Of a DNA stretch of 17,080 nucleotides, positions 6,928 through 14,715 are shown one piece after another. The DNA lies in NCBI GenBank assembly GCA_045632525.1, contig JAZQWV010000021.1:1-17080 (forward strand), read 5' to 3'. Both the position numbers and the translations under genes were made by a program. This stretch comes from Fimenecus sp045632525. Its GTDB lineage: Bacteria > Bacillota > Clostridia > Oscillospirales > Acutalibacteraceae. The notes beneath the pieces were generated by a model. That model worked only from the letters and a program-made list of their open reading frames with translations. It ran no database searches and had not been told where the DNA came from. How positions within the stretch are numbered: the first letter of the stretch is position 1; each line of letters starts with the position of its first letter.

Positions 6928-8292
6928 CTAATTTTTACTAAATGAATTCTTTATTAACTCTCTTGCAGAAGCAAGGTCAAGTTCACTATCAAGATACATT
7001 AATTGTACCATAAGATTACCCGCTGCAGTTGCTTCAACAGGACCTGCAATAACCTTTTTGCCTGTGTATTTTTCAGTAAGTGAATTAAGATATGTGTCTT
7101 TGCATCCACCACCGACAATGTTTATAATATCAATCTGCTTGTTACTGATTTCTTCAATAACCTTAACAGCCTCGTTATAAGTTTTTGCAAGTGAATGATA
7201 TACAGAATTTAATACATCACCAATAGGTAATTGAGGTTGACCTAAATAATTTCTGATTGCTTCAATCATATTATCAGGTGCTAAAAAGTCAGGAGCATTT
7301 GGATTTATGTATTCAGTGAAATCACTTGCCATAGCCATCTGCATCATTTCATCATAAGTGTATTTCTTATCGAGATTTTTACGGATATTCTGTAAAAGCC
7401 ACATACCCATAATATTCTCAAGAAAACGATAACGATGCTCGACGCCACCCTCGTTTGTAAAGCCTGAATTCATTGCTTTTTCACAAGTAACAGGGTGGGA
7501 ATTCTCTGTACCAATCAAACTCCAAGTGCCTGACGAAATATAAACACCATTATCTCCAACTGAGCAAGATGCTACAGCAGATGCTGTGTCATGTGATGCA
7601 CAAAGAATAACAGTTGTGTCAAACCCAACTTCTTCTTTAATCTCATCACTCAAATTTCCAACAACAGTACCAGGCAATGAAAGGGGAGAAAAAATTCTTT
7701 TTGGAATACCCAATTTTTCGAGAATTTCTGCATCTCTCTCATAGGTGTTTACATTAACAAGTCCACCTGTTGTCGAGAGTGTATACTCGTTTTTGATTTC
7801 ACCTGTGAGTTTGAATGAGAAATATTCAGGCATCATAAGAAAATACTCTGCATTATCAAGTTTTCCGCTCTTTTTATCGCAATACAACTGATAGATTGAG
7901 TTGTAGCTTGTAGCCTGAATGCCTGTGCGCTCATATAACTCTTTTCTTGGAATAATCTGGTCGATTTCTTCGGGAATACCAAGTGTGCGTGAATCACGAT
8001 AAGCAACTGTTGGCATAATTTCTTTCTTATCTTTGTCAAGAAGCACATAGTCAACGCCCCAAGTGTCAATTGCAACAGTTTCGGGGATTATACCACGCTT
8101 TTTGCACTCTTTAAGACCATTTTTAATTTCATTAAAAAGTGCATTTGTGTCCCAACAAAGTGTACCGTCAATATCAACTATGCCGTTTTCAAATCTGTAG
8201 ATTTCTTCAAGTTTTAACTTGCCATCTTCTATGTAACCAAGAATATGGCGACCACTTGAAGCACCCATATCAATAGCTAAACAATATTTCAT
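6928..8292 (-). CDS. rhaB: FGGY sugar kinase, rhamnulokinase (RhaB) type; probable L-fuculokinase here
   Basis: 454-residue cytoplasmic kinase of the FGGY family, ATP-dependent phosphorylation of a ketose at O1. Seen motifs: phosphate-1 loop DMGASSGR (8-15), substrate loop DTWGVDY (76-82), catalytic base Asp235 in SHDTASAV, adenosine-side loop SSGTWS (253-258) and GGGCKDTYLN (394-403). The HDTASAV and GGGC forms match RhaB rather than classical FucK. Position as the last gene of a fucose operon, with no rhaA or rhaD, suggests its substrate is L-fuculose; rhamnulose cannot be excluded. Its ATG overlaps the fucU stop by one base (TAATG), so translation is coupled. Length is slightly below E. 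coli RhaB (489). Confidence 0.9.
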   Translation of the reverse strand: MKYCLAIDMGASSGRHILGYIEDGKLKLEEIYRFENGIVDIDGTLCWDTNALFNEIKNGLKECKKRGIIPETVAIDTWGVDYVLLDKDKKEIMPTVAYRDSRTLGIPEEIDQIIPRKELYERTGIQATSYNSIYQLYCDKKSGKLDNAEYFLMMPEYFSFKLTGEIKNEYTLSTTGGLVNVNTYERDAEILEKLGIPKRIFSPLSLPGTVVGNLSDEIKEEVGFDTTVILCASHDTASAVASCSVGDNGVYISSGTWSLIGTENSHPVTCEKAMNSGFTNEGGVEHRYRFLENIMGMWLLQNIRKNLDKKYTYDEMMQMAMASDFTEYINPNAPDFLAPDNMIEAIRNYLGQPQLPIGDVLNSVYHSLAKTYNEAVKVIEEISNKQIDIINIVGGGCKDTYLNSLTEKYTGKKVIAGPVEATAAGNLMVQLMYLDSELDLASARELIKNSFSKN

Positions 8293-8726
8293 TAGATAAC
8301 ACCTTTTTGAAGAATAAGATTAGCATAAAGTGCACTTTCGCCTGTAGCAATAATTGCATAGCACTTTTTAGCCTCTTCATAGAATGCAAAGCGCTCGATT
8401 TCACCAAATGCATCGGCACCTCTGTTGTCATGCTTTTTAACAATTGCCTTGTATTCGTCCCAAATAGGAGTTTCCACATTGTCACCAGCCATAACCTGCA
8501 TGAGTGATACAGGATTTTCCACATAAGTATCAAGTGGAAAAACGGTGAGAATTGCATCAAGCAAATCAGTAGCAGAATGTCCGTCAGCTCTGATTACAAT
8601 TGCATCTTTACCCATACTTTCAGCAGGGAAGTTAGCATCAGCAATAACAATTCTGTCGCTGTGACCCATTTCACAAAGCACTTTAAGTAATTCAGGAGAA
8701 AGAATTTTTGGAATATTTTTAAGCAT
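8292..8726 (-). CDS. fucU: L-fucose mutarotase
   Basis: 144-residue RbsD/FucU-family mutarotase that interconverts the anomers of L-fucose and feeds the isomerase. The signature MGHSDRIVIADANFP lies at 20-34, with the conserved His22, Asp30 and Asn32. RADGHSATDLL (46-56) and a C-terminal ATGESALYANLILQKG segment are typical of FucU rather than RbsD, and length matches E. coli FucU (140). The ATG is two bases after the fucA stop with AAGGAAG as SD inside the fucA end; the stop overlaps the kinase ATG. Confidence 0.95.
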   Translation of the reverse strand: MLKNIPKILSPELLKVLCEMGHSDRIVIADANFPAESMGKDAIVIRADGHSATDLLDAILTVFPLDTYVENPVSLMQVMAGDNVETPIWDEYKAIVKKHDNRGADAFGEIERFAFYEEAKKCYAIIATGESALYANLILQKGVI

Positions 8727-8728
8727 AA

Positions 8729-9424
8729 TTAATCTTCCTTATTGTAATGTTTATAACCAGGGTGTTTACCAGTAACACCATAGTAGTTTTCTCTTAAATA
8801 TAAGAGCTTGTCAATGTTTGGCTTTGAAATTTCTTGAGCACCACCAAGAAGGTGAGCAGTAAGTGAAATTTTAGCAAACAATTCGAGAGTTTCCATTCTG
8901 TAATATGCTGTAATAAGGTCGCAACCAACTGTGAGAGCACCGTGATTTTGTAAAAGCATAACATCATGCTCTTTAAGATAAGGTGCAATAGCCTCAGGCA
9001 CTTCGTTTGTACTTGGTGTGCCATAAGGTGTAAGTGGAATTGAACCGATAGCAATAACAGTTTCAATCATTGAATATTCGTCAAGGCTCTTTCCTGCAAC
9101 TGCATAGCCTGTTGCTGTTGGTGGGTGAGCGTGAACAACCGCACCAACATCTTCGCGTTCTTTGTAGCAACGAAGATGCATTTTGATTTCGCTTGATGGC
9201 TTGTAAGGAGCACCTTCAAGCACTTCACCGTCAGCGTTGATAATAACAAGTTTTTCAGGTGTAATGAAACTTTTGCTGATACCTGTTGGTGTAGCCATAA
9301 AGTTGCCATCAGGTAATTTTACTGAAACATTACCGTCATTTGCGGCAACCCAACCGAGTTGCCACATTTTATGACATACATCACAAACTTGTTCACGAAT
9401 TTCCATATATGATAAATTTTCCAT
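8729..9424 (-). CDS. fucA: L-fuculose-1-phosphate aldolase (class II, zinc)
   Basis: 231-residue class II aldolase/adducin-family enzyme that cleaves L-fuculose-1-phosphate to dihydroxyacetone phosphate and L-lactaldehyde. Catalytic Glu79 sits in SSEIKMH, and the zinc ligands are His98 and His100 (VVHAHPP) and His161 (QNHGALTVG), aligning with Glu73, His92, His94 and His155 of E. coli FucA. NDGNVSVK (29-36) and PTGISKS (46-52) form the phosphate-binding region. L-ribulose-5-phosphate epimerase and rhamnulose-phosphate aldolase share the fold, but the operon points to FucA. AGAGGT lies 8 nt before ATG, and 13 nt separate it from the fucI stop. Confidence 0.93.
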   Translation of the reverse strand: MENLSYMEIREQVCDVCHKMWQLGWVAANDGNVSVKLPDGNFMATPTGISKSFITPEKLVIINADGEVLEGAPYKPSSEIKMHLRCYKEREDVGAVVHAHPPTATGYAVAGKSLDEYSMIETVIAIGSIPLTPYGTPSTNEVPEAIAPYLKEHDVMLLQNHGALTVGCDLITAYYRMETLELFAKISLTAHLLGGAQEISKPNIDKLLYLRENYYGVTGKHPGYKHYNKED

Positions 9425-9437
9425 TATATTTTACCTC

Positions 9438-11234
9438 TTATTTCTTAAAAAGTGGACCAAAATTCTGGCAAGCTCTGTAATCTGCACTTTCTTTGTCCAT
9501 GCCGAATGCGTTCCATGCTGCAGGACGGAAAATCTTGTCTTCAGGAACATTGTGCATGCAAACAGGAATACGAAGTATTGAGCAAAGTGTGATAAGGTCT
9601 GCACCAATGTGACCATAAGAAATAGCACCGTGGTTAGCACCCCAGTTGTTCATAACATCATAAGCAGTCTTGAATGCGCCTTCGCCAGTTGTTCTTGGAG
9701 CAAACCAGGTGCAAGGCCATGTGTAGTCAGTTCTCTTCCAAAGTGTATCAGAAACATCTTCAGGGAGTTCAACTGTCCAACCTTCAGCAATCTGAAGAAC
9801 AGGGCCAAGACCTTTAACAAGGTTAAGTCTAATCATAGTTGCAGGCATTTCTGCTCTTGTTTCAAATCTTGAAGAATATCCGCCGCCACGGAAATAACCA
9901 AGGTCAGCATAGTTCCAAGTTGCATTTTCCATAATTGCTTTCTGGTCATCTTCTGTAACTTCATACCAAGGTTTGATTACCGCATTACCGTTTTCGTCTT
10001 TAGCAGCACCGTTAGCATCAAGACAGCAAGCACCTGAGTTTATAAGGTGAATAATACCGTCGCTGTCTTTTGCTTTGCCTTCAATGTCATAACCTGTAAC
10101 TCTCTTAACCGCGTCACCACTCCAGTATGTACGAACATCAGCAAACATCTGTGCACGGTTTGTAAGAAGCTTCATGAAGAGCATTCCAAGACCGTTAAGT
10201 ACATCGTTTTCAGTAGCAAGAATATATGGTTCTCTTGCGCCATTCCAGTCGAATGATGTGTTGAGCATTGATTCAGGGAAGTCACAGTTAGGATAGAAGT
10301 CTGTCCATTGTCTTTGACCTTGGAAACCTGCTGCAATAGCATTGTGACCAACCATTTCTTCTTCGCAACCCTTTGGAAGATTGTCGTTACCATTCATAAG
10401 GTCTTTGATGATAACCATCATCTTAACAACAAATTCCCAGTCTGCATCTTTTTCTTCACGAGTTTTCTGAAGATTTTCAGGGTTCTTGTCAAAGCCTTCA
10501 ATGCAGTTTGCTTTTGCCCAAGCAAGTGCCTTTTCATATTCATCTTTATCATAGATTTCTTCTGTCATTCGACGGATAATTTCAACCTCATCAACTGATT
10601 CAACACGCATACCAAGATAATCTTCAATAAAGTCACAGTCAATGATTGAACCACCGATACCCATACAAATTGAACCAATCTGAAGATATGACTTGCCTCG
10701 CATTGTAGCAGCAGCCACAGCAGCACGACCGAAACGAAGAAGTTTTTCTTCTACATCAGCAGGGATTGTTTCATCATCAAGGTCTTGAACATCGTGACCA
10801 TAAATGCCGAATGCAGGAAGACCTTTCTGTGCATGAGTAGCAAGAACAGATGCAAGGTAAACAGCACCAGGACGCTCTGTACCATTAAAGCCCCAAACTG
10901 CCTTGATTGTGTGAGGGTCCATATCCATAGTTTCAGCACCATAGCACCAGCAAGGTGTAACAGTAACAGTAATGTCAACGCCTTCTTTACGGAATTTGTC
11001 AGCACAAGCAGCAGCTTCTGCAACACGACCGATAGTAGTGTCAGCGATAACAACTTTTACAGGTTCACCATTTGAATATTTAAGGTTATCAGTAAAAAGT
11101 TTAGCAGCACGCTTTGCCATGTTCATTGTTTGAACTTCGAGTGATTCGCGAACACCAAGAACACCGCGTCTGCCGTCGATTGTAGGACGAATACCAATTA
11201 CAGGATAATCGCCAATAAGTCTGTTTTTAGCCAT
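9438..11234 (-). CDS. fucI: L-fucose isomerase
   Basis: 598-residue cytoplasmic isomerase converting L-fucose to L-fuculose (often also D-arabinose to D-ribulose). Mn-ligand positions of E. coli FucI (Glu337, Asp361, His528) correspond to Glu342 in ATENDVLNG, Asp366 in FADVRTYWS and His535 in WGANHG. The N-terminus GIRPTIDGRRGVLGVRESLE and the C-terminus RPAAWNAFGMD...CQNFGPLFKK are closely FucI-like, and length matches E. coli (591). AAAGGAGA lies 7 nt before ATG. First gene of the fucI-fucA-fucU-kinase operon, with a near-consensus promoter about 53 nt upstream and no regulator or permease in the operon. Confidence 0.97.
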   Translation of the reverse strand: MAKNRLIGDYPVIGIRPTIDGRRGVLGVRESLEVQTMNMAKRAAKLFTDNLKYSNGEPVKVVIADTTIGRVAEAAACADKFRKEGVDITVTVTPCWCYGAETMDMDPHTIKAVWGFNGTERPGAVYLASVLATHAQKGLPAFGIYGHDVQDLDDETIPADVEEKLLRFGRAAVAAATMRGKSYLQIGSICMGIGGSIIDCDFIEDYLGMRVESVDEVEIIRRMTEEIYDKDEYEKALAWAKANCIEGFDKNPENLQKTREEKDADWEFVVKMMVIIKDLMNGNDNLPKGCEEEMVGHNAIAAGFQGQRQWTDFYPNCDFPESMLNTSFDWNGAREPYILATENDVLNGLGMLFMKLLTNRAQMFADVRTYWSGDAVKRVTGYDIEGKAKDSDGIIHLINSGACCLDANGAAKDENGNAVIKPWYEVTEDDQKAIMENATWNYADLGYFRGGGYSSRFETRAEMPATMIRLNLVKGLGPVLQIAEGWTVELPEDVSDTLWKRTDYTWPCTWFAPRTTGEGAFKTAYDVMNNWGANHGAISYGHIGADLITLCSILRIPVCMHNVPEDKIFRPAAWNAFGMDKESADYRACQNFGPLFKK

Positions 11235-11256
11235 AATAAAATCTCCTTTTGAAAAG

Positions 11257-11277
11257 TGAAATAAGTATTAAATTTCA
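11257..11277. promoter_or_regulatory. Inverted repeat in the fucI leader, possible operator
   Basis: TGAAAT and ATTTCA separated by 9 bases form a 21-bp dyad lying about 3-23 nt after the predicted fucI transcription start and before the SD. Position fits a repressor operator. The arms are only 6 bp and AT-rich, so chance is possible; it does not fit a cre box. Confidence 0.3.
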
Positions 11278-11286
11278 TACATATTT

Positions 11287-11315
11287 ATTATATCAAATCA
11301 TTAAAATCAGGTCAA
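11287..11315 (-). promoter_or_regulatory. Promoter of the fucose operon
   Basis: On the minus strand, TTGACC (11315-11310), a 17-nt spacer and TATAAT (11292-11287). The expected start is near 11280, giving a leader of about 46 nt, too short for a riboswitch. Such a strong promoter implies control by a repressor not encoded here. Confidence 0.82.
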
Positions 11316-11367
11316 TTAGAAAAGAAAGAGAAATAATTGTTCATTTAGACGAAATTTAATATTATTC

Positions 11368-11396
11368 TTGACAATTGAGATTAACTAATATATAAT
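11368..11396 (+). promoter_or_regulatory. Consensus promoter of tRNA-Leu
   Basis: Perfect TTGACA (11368-11373), a 17-nt spacer and perfect TATAAT (11391-11396). The start would be near 11403, giving about 16 nt of 5' leader before the tRNA. Confidence 0.92.
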
Positions 11397-11418
11397 ATAA
11401 AGGCTGTCAAGACAGTAT

Positions 11419-11505
11419 GCTGGTGTGGCGAAATCGGCAGACGCAAGGGACTTAAAATCCCTCGGTAGCAATACCGTACCGGTTCAAGTCCGGTCACCAG
11501 CACCA
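11419..11505 (+). tRNA. tRNA-Leu (anticodon UAA)
   Basis: An 87-nt class II tRNA with CCA encoded. The acceptor GCTGGTG pairs with CACCAGC, discriminator A. The anticodon stem AGGGA/TCCCT encloses CTTAAAA, anticodon TAA, reading UUA (and UUG by wobble). The long variable arm CGGTAGCAATACCG is typical of Leu. The T-arm is GGTTCAAGTCC at 11481-11491; TCAAGTCCGGTCA from it (11484-11496) is repeated 213 bases downstream. Confidence 0.97.
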
Positions 11506-11508
11506 AAA

Positions 11509-11543
11509 AAGAAGAGTTCACTTCAGTGGACTCTTCTTTTTTC
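11509..11543 (+). terminator. Intrinsic terminator of tRNA-Leu
   Basis: A 14-bp stem with one G-U/mismatch (11509-11522 with 11525-11538), a tight TC loop region and a T-tract, 3 nt after the CCA end. Confidence 0.87.
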
Positions 11544-11555
11544 TTTTCTTGTAAT

Positions 11556-11709
11556 CGGACTTGAACCCTTGGGTTTGTGCGTTAAGAAAACAATCCGGTG
11601 GATTGTTTTTAGCACAAGACGGTTGGCGGGTACCGAAATTCGTGAGAATTTGGGTCGCCAAGCGAGCAGTATGCAAGGCGTAGCCGTAGCAGACTGTCAA
11701 GTCCGGTCA
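11556..11709. repeat. Hairpin element with T-arm-like termini, copy 2 (beside tRNA-Leu)
   Basis: About 150 bp bounded by inverted 9-mers CGGACTTGA (11556-11564) and TCAAGTCCG (11697-11705), which are T-arm-like sequences. The right end matches the tRNA-Leu T-arm over 13 bases. Inside are a 10-bp palindrome (11587-11596 with 11600-11609, loop GGT) and a larger hairpin (11623-11661; outer stem TTGGCG/CGCCAA, inner stem 11632-11641 with 11646-11655). On the minus strand, 11613-11557 aligns with copy 1 (45-103): the same GCTAAAAAC start, 10-bp stem with 3-nt loop, TTTTCTT-ACGC, and GGTTC(A/G)AGTCC end. With the tRNA terminator and the next promoter, this explains most of the 331-base gene-free stretch 11506-11836. 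Confidence 0.75.
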
Positions 11710-11773
11710 TATTCTACTTTGCTGTCGTTATTTCTGCAATTTTGCATTGTTTTTCTATAATTTTGCATTTTGC

Positions 11774-11802
11774 TTTACTTGTTTTGGAGTTTACTGTATA
11801 AT
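11774..11802 (+). promoter_or_regulatory. Probable promoter of the DUF4375-like gene
   Basis: TTTACT (11774-11779), a 17-nt spacer ending in TG, and TATAAT (11797-11802), about 28 nt before the expected SD-ATG. The -35 is weak; the -10 is perfect. Confidence 0.6.
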
Positions 11803-11836
11803 TAATTTATTACAAAAACGAAATAGGGGAATTATT

Positions 11837-12358
11837 ATGGGCATATTAGGAACAATTTTATATAATATGAAAAATATGAAAAAGGCAAAGAAAATTAGAA
11901 CTATGGGTAAAGAGCAAATTTTAAACCTTGATGACGAACAATTCTTTGATGCAATTAATTGTGTATGCGAAGATGCAGTTTTTGATATTAATGAATCAAG
12001 AATTGCAAAAGAACAAAAATTGCTTTATTCTCTCATTGAATTTGAAATGGAAGTTAATAATGGTGGCTTATGCCAGTTCTTTGTGAATTCAAGTCGTGAA
12101 TGTGCACCATATGTAAGTGAAGCACTTAATGAAATTGGTGCAACTGACTTGAGAAAACTATATGATAATTTTATTTCTGATAACAAAATTGATGTTAATA
12201 ATTTAACATCATTTATTTCAAATGATATTGAAGAGTATCAAGCACAAACTGAAAGATTTGATTTTGATAGTTTTGATGATAAGTTTTATGAATATGACAA
12301 CTTGCATCAACAAATAATTGATTATGCAAGAAAAAATATTGAAGCAATATTAAATTAA
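11837..12358 (+). CDS. DUF4375 (DMP19-like) small acidic protein
   Basis: 173 residues. The central segment IEFEMEVNNGGLCQFFVNSS (about 67-86) is the hallmark of DUF4375, the family containing the Neisseria DNA-mimic DMP19. The C-terminal half is acidic (for example TERFDFDSFDDKFYEYD at about 140-156). DMP19 binds a transcription factor in place of DNA; most homologues are uncharacterised, so no function is claimed. The ATG at 11837 has AGGGGA 6 nt upstream; the longer upstream frame is rejected because it runs through the promoter. It stands alone between a tRNA-Leu-linked element and a convergent ABC operon. Confidence 0.75.
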   Translation: MGILGTILYNMKNMKKAKKIRTMGKEQILNLDDEQFFDAINCVCEDAVFDINESRIAKEQKLLYSLIEFEMEVNNGGLCQFFVNSSRECAPYVSEALNEIGATDLRKLYDNFISDNKIDVNNLTSFISNDIEEYQAQTERFDFDSFDDKFYEYDNLHQQIIDYARKNIEAILN

Positions 12359-12365
12359 AATAATA

Positions 12366-12398
12366 ACAAAAGACACCCAGCGGGTGTCTTTTGTTTTA
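12366..12398. terminator. Bidirectional terminator between convergent genes
   Basis: A perfect 13-bp stem ACAAAAGACACCC/GGGTGTCTTTTGT (12366-12378 with 12382-12394), loop AGC. It lies 7 nt past the DUF4375 gene stop and one base past the ABC ATPase stop, serving both strands. Confidence 0.9.
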
Positions 12399-12953
12399 CA
12401 ATTCAACTATTTTTGCATTTAATAATTTTGCATCTTCACTATCATGGCTGATAATTATAAAATCTCTGCTTTTACTTTCTTCTTTGATTATCTCGCAAAT
12501 AGTGGATTTTAGTTCTTCGTCAAGTCCCTTGAATGGCTCGTCAAGAACAACTAAATCGCTCTGAAAACATAATGCGCGTGCAAGCGATACTCGTCTTCTC
12601 ATTCCACCACTAAGTGAAAGGGGTGAGTTATCCTTTTCACTTTCAAGCCCCATAAGTTTTAAGTATTTAAGTGCTTTATCTTCACTACAAACTGCAGTTA
12701 AGTTTTTTAACACCGAAACAAAGGGGATAAGCCTGTCTTCCTGAAACATAAAAGATATTGATTTTACATTCTTTATTATTTCGCCTTTGTTCGCTTTTTC
12801 GAGCCCTGCAATTAATCTCATAAGAGTTGTCTTGCCAAGTCCCGAAGCACCTTTAATAATGAGAATGCCATTAAACTCAAAAGTATTTGTGTAGTTTTCA
12901 AAAACTACTTTGTCACCATATTTTTTAGTGAGATTATTTATCTGTATTTTCAA
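12396..12953 (-). CDS. ABC transporter ATPase subunit, short, TTG start
   Basis: 185-residue nucleotide-binding subunit of the importer encoded upstream. Walker A GASGLGKTT (35-43), Q-loop Gln71, signature LSGGM (114-118), Walker B DLVVLDEP (133-140) and switch His170 are all present. It is shorter than the usual 240-260 residues of nitrate/sulfonate/taurine-type ATPases and stops just after the H-loop region. I start at TTG (12953) because GGGAGG lies 8 nt upstream and the protein then begins as the family does (MKIQINNLTKKYG); the ATG at 13022 would add 23 residues encoded inside the permease. It overlaps the permease gene by 20 bases. Confidence 0.9.
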   Translation of the reverse strand: MKIQINNLTKKYGDKVVFENYTNTFEFNGILIIKGASGLGKTTLMRLIAGLEKANKGEIIKNVKSISFMFQEDRLIPFVSVLKNLTAVCSEDKALKYLKLMGLESEKDNSPLSLSGGMRRRVSLARALCFQSDLVVLDEPFKGLDEELKSTICEIIKEESKSRDFIIISHDSEDAKLLNAKIVEL

Positions 12954-13740
12954 TGAAATAACCTCCCTTTGACATAATCTTCTTAAAGCATAAATCAAGA
13001 ATTGCAACAAGCAATTTTTCAAGTAAAAGACTTAAAATGATTATTACAATTGTCCACGCAAAAAGGTCAACAGTTTCAATATAAACTTGTGAGTTTCGAA
13101 GATTTATACCAATAGAGTTCTGTGGGGTGCAAAGCACCTCTGCTGCAATTCCTGCTTTCCAAGCCATACCGACAGAAACCTTGCAAGCCGATACAAAAGA
13201 TGGCACAGCAGATGGCAAAAATATAAGTTTTAGTTTCTTGGCAAAACCGAAATTATATGCATTAGCCATTTCAATAAGCGATTTGTCAGTATTTAAAATT
13301 GAACTTGTAACATTAGCCCATACAACAGGCATAACCATAAGCATTGTAATAAAAATCGGTACACTCACTTTATCAAGCCAGATAAGTGCAAGAATAATAA
13401 AAGACACAACGGGCGTAGTCTTTACTGCAGTTAAAAACGGCTTGAAAAGTGTGTTTAATGTGCTTGAAAATGCAGTAATAATACCGAAAATGTTACCGAT
13501 TATAACACCGATTATATAGCCTATCGAAATACCCTTGAATGAGTTGAAAATAGTTAGCCAAAATTCACCACTCGGCAAAAATTCAAGCAACCTTTTTGCA
13601 ACATCCAAAGGGGAGGCAATCAAAACATCAAGCCCCACAAGCTTATACACAATGAGCCATAGCCCTAACCAGAAAATAACGGTCAGGGCTATTTTTATAA
13701 GCTTTTTAATTGTTACCTTATGCTCCGAAATAGAAGTCAT
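12934..13740 (-). CDS. ABC transporter permease, SsuC/TauC/ThiX type
   Basis: 268-residue inner-membrane subunit with about six membrane segments. The EAA-loop EMANAYNFGFAKKLKLIFLP (about 157-176 of this start) is the contact with the ATPase and identifies the nitrate/sulfonate/taurine/HMP permease family (BPD_transp_1). Start at ATG 13740 (or GTG 13743 just before it); GGAGG lies 11-14 nt upstream inside the solute-binding protein gene, and the two genes overlap by 23 bases. A longer frame up to 13803 lacks a ribosome site. Its last codons carry the SD of the ATPase gene. Substrate unknown. Confidence 0.88.
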   Translation of the reverse strand: MTSISEHKVTIKKLIKIALTVIFWLGLWLIVYKLVGLDVLIASPLDVAKRLLEFLPSGEFWLTIFNSFKGISIGYIIGVIIGNIFGIITAFSSTLNTLFKPFLTAVKTTPVVSFIILALIWLDKVSVPIFITMLMVMPVVWANVTSSILNTDKSLIEMANAYNFGFAKKLKLIFLPSAVPSFVSACKVSVGMAWKAGIAAEVLCTPQNSIGINLRNSQVYIETVDLFAWTIVIIILSLLLEKLLVAILDLCFKKIMSKGGYFIENTDK

Positions 13741-14710
13741 CACTTGGCAACTTTCCTCCAATAGATTTGGGGTCAGCATCAAAGAAAATCTGAAAATTTG
13801 CAAGAACTGATGCTTTCATATCTACACCGTCAATGAAGGCTATATTACAATTTGGAATAGCCTTTTTAGCAACTGCTGCCTTTGGAATAATACCGTATTG
13901 CTCGCAAAGTGCAGATGTTGCGTCAATATCATTGTTAGCAGCATTGATTGATGCTTCATATTCTTTTAAAAACATTTTAACTGCTTCTGGATTTTTCTCT
14001 ACAAAATCCTTTTTAGCAATAACAACACCCTGAATAAGTGTTTTGCCGCTGATTTTTTCGAATTCTTCAGTGAGATTAAGTGCAATTCTAAGGTCTGCAT
14101 TTTTTGAAAGAGCAGCAGTAACCTTTGGCTCAGGTAACATTGAAATTGTAGCCTTGCCACTTGCAGCAAGAGTTGCTAATTCGTCGTGTGATGTAACATA
14201 TTCAACTTCAACCTTGTCTGCAATGCCACTTTTCTCAAGAAGATAGTTGAGAATATATTCAGGGGTTGAGCCCTGTCCAGTCGCATAAAGCTTTTTGCCT
14301 GCAAGGTCAGAAAGTGAGTTGATTGTGTTGCCGTTTTCAAGAATATAAAGTACGCCTTTTGTGTTAACTGAAAGCACTTGAATGTTGCCCTCAAGCTTGT
14401 TGTAAAGTGTTGCCGCAAGGTTGATAGGGCAAGCAGCAATATCATAAGAATTGTTTGTTAAACCTGAAACAATTTCAGTAGGGTCACTAACAACTGAGAA
14501 TTGATAGTCATTTTTTGCCGTTTTGTCGTCTTGACTCTTCATAAGATTTACCATACCAATACCAGTAGGACCAGCAAGACCTGCAACTCTCATTGTGATG
14601 CTCTGATAAGGGGCTTCTGTTGTTGTTTCTTCTTCATTGTTTGTAGTGCCACAAGCTGCAAAAGCAAAAACAATAGCAAACACAAGAAGTAATGAGATAA
14701 CCTTTTTCAT
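13718..14710 (-). CDS. ABC solute-binding lipoprotein (NMT1/SsuA-like)
   Basis: 330-residue lipoprotein of the NMT1/SsuA/TauA-type periplasmic-binding fold, tethered outside the membrane. Signal peptide MKKVISLLLVFAIVFAFAAC gives lipidated Cys20, followed by a Thr/Glu-rich linker. The stretches VAGLAGPTGIGMVNL, SGLTNNSYDIAACP and LAGKKLYATGQGSTPEYIL fit this family, whose ligands include sulfonates, nitrate and thiamine precursors. A first ATG at 14719 touches its SD (AAAAGG); the second at 14710 has it 9 nt upstream, so I choose 14710. It begins 5 nt after the regulator stop and overlaps the permease by 23 bases. Confidence 0.88.
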   Translation of the reverse strand: MKKVISLLLVFAIVFAFAACGTTNNEEETTTEAPYQSITMRVAGLAGPTGIGMVNLMKSQDDKTAKNDYQFSVVSDPTEIVSGLTNNSYDIAACPINLAATLYNKLEGNIQVLSVNTKGVLYILENGNTINSLSDLAGKKLYATGQGSTPEYILNYLLEKSGIADKVEVEYVTSHDELATLAASGKATISMLPEPKVTAALSKNADLRIALNLTEEFEKISGKTLIQGVVIAKKDFVEKNPEAVKMFLKEYEASINAANNDIDATSALCEQYGIIPKAAVAKKAIPNCNIAFIDGVDMKASVLANFQIFFDADPKSIGGKLPSDDFYFGA

Positions 14711-14715
14711 TTTAA

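Noticed and set aside
11425..11760. 111-residue open frame over tRNA-Leu (begins MAKSADARDLKSLGS)
   Set aside because: It is the tRNA, its terminator and the repeat element read as protein; there is no SD, and such frames are a known artefact over tRNA-Leu genes.
13741..13803. 21-residue N-terminal extension of the ABC permease
   Set aside because: It lies wholly inside the solute-binding protein gene, lacks an SD, and adds residues not expected in the family.
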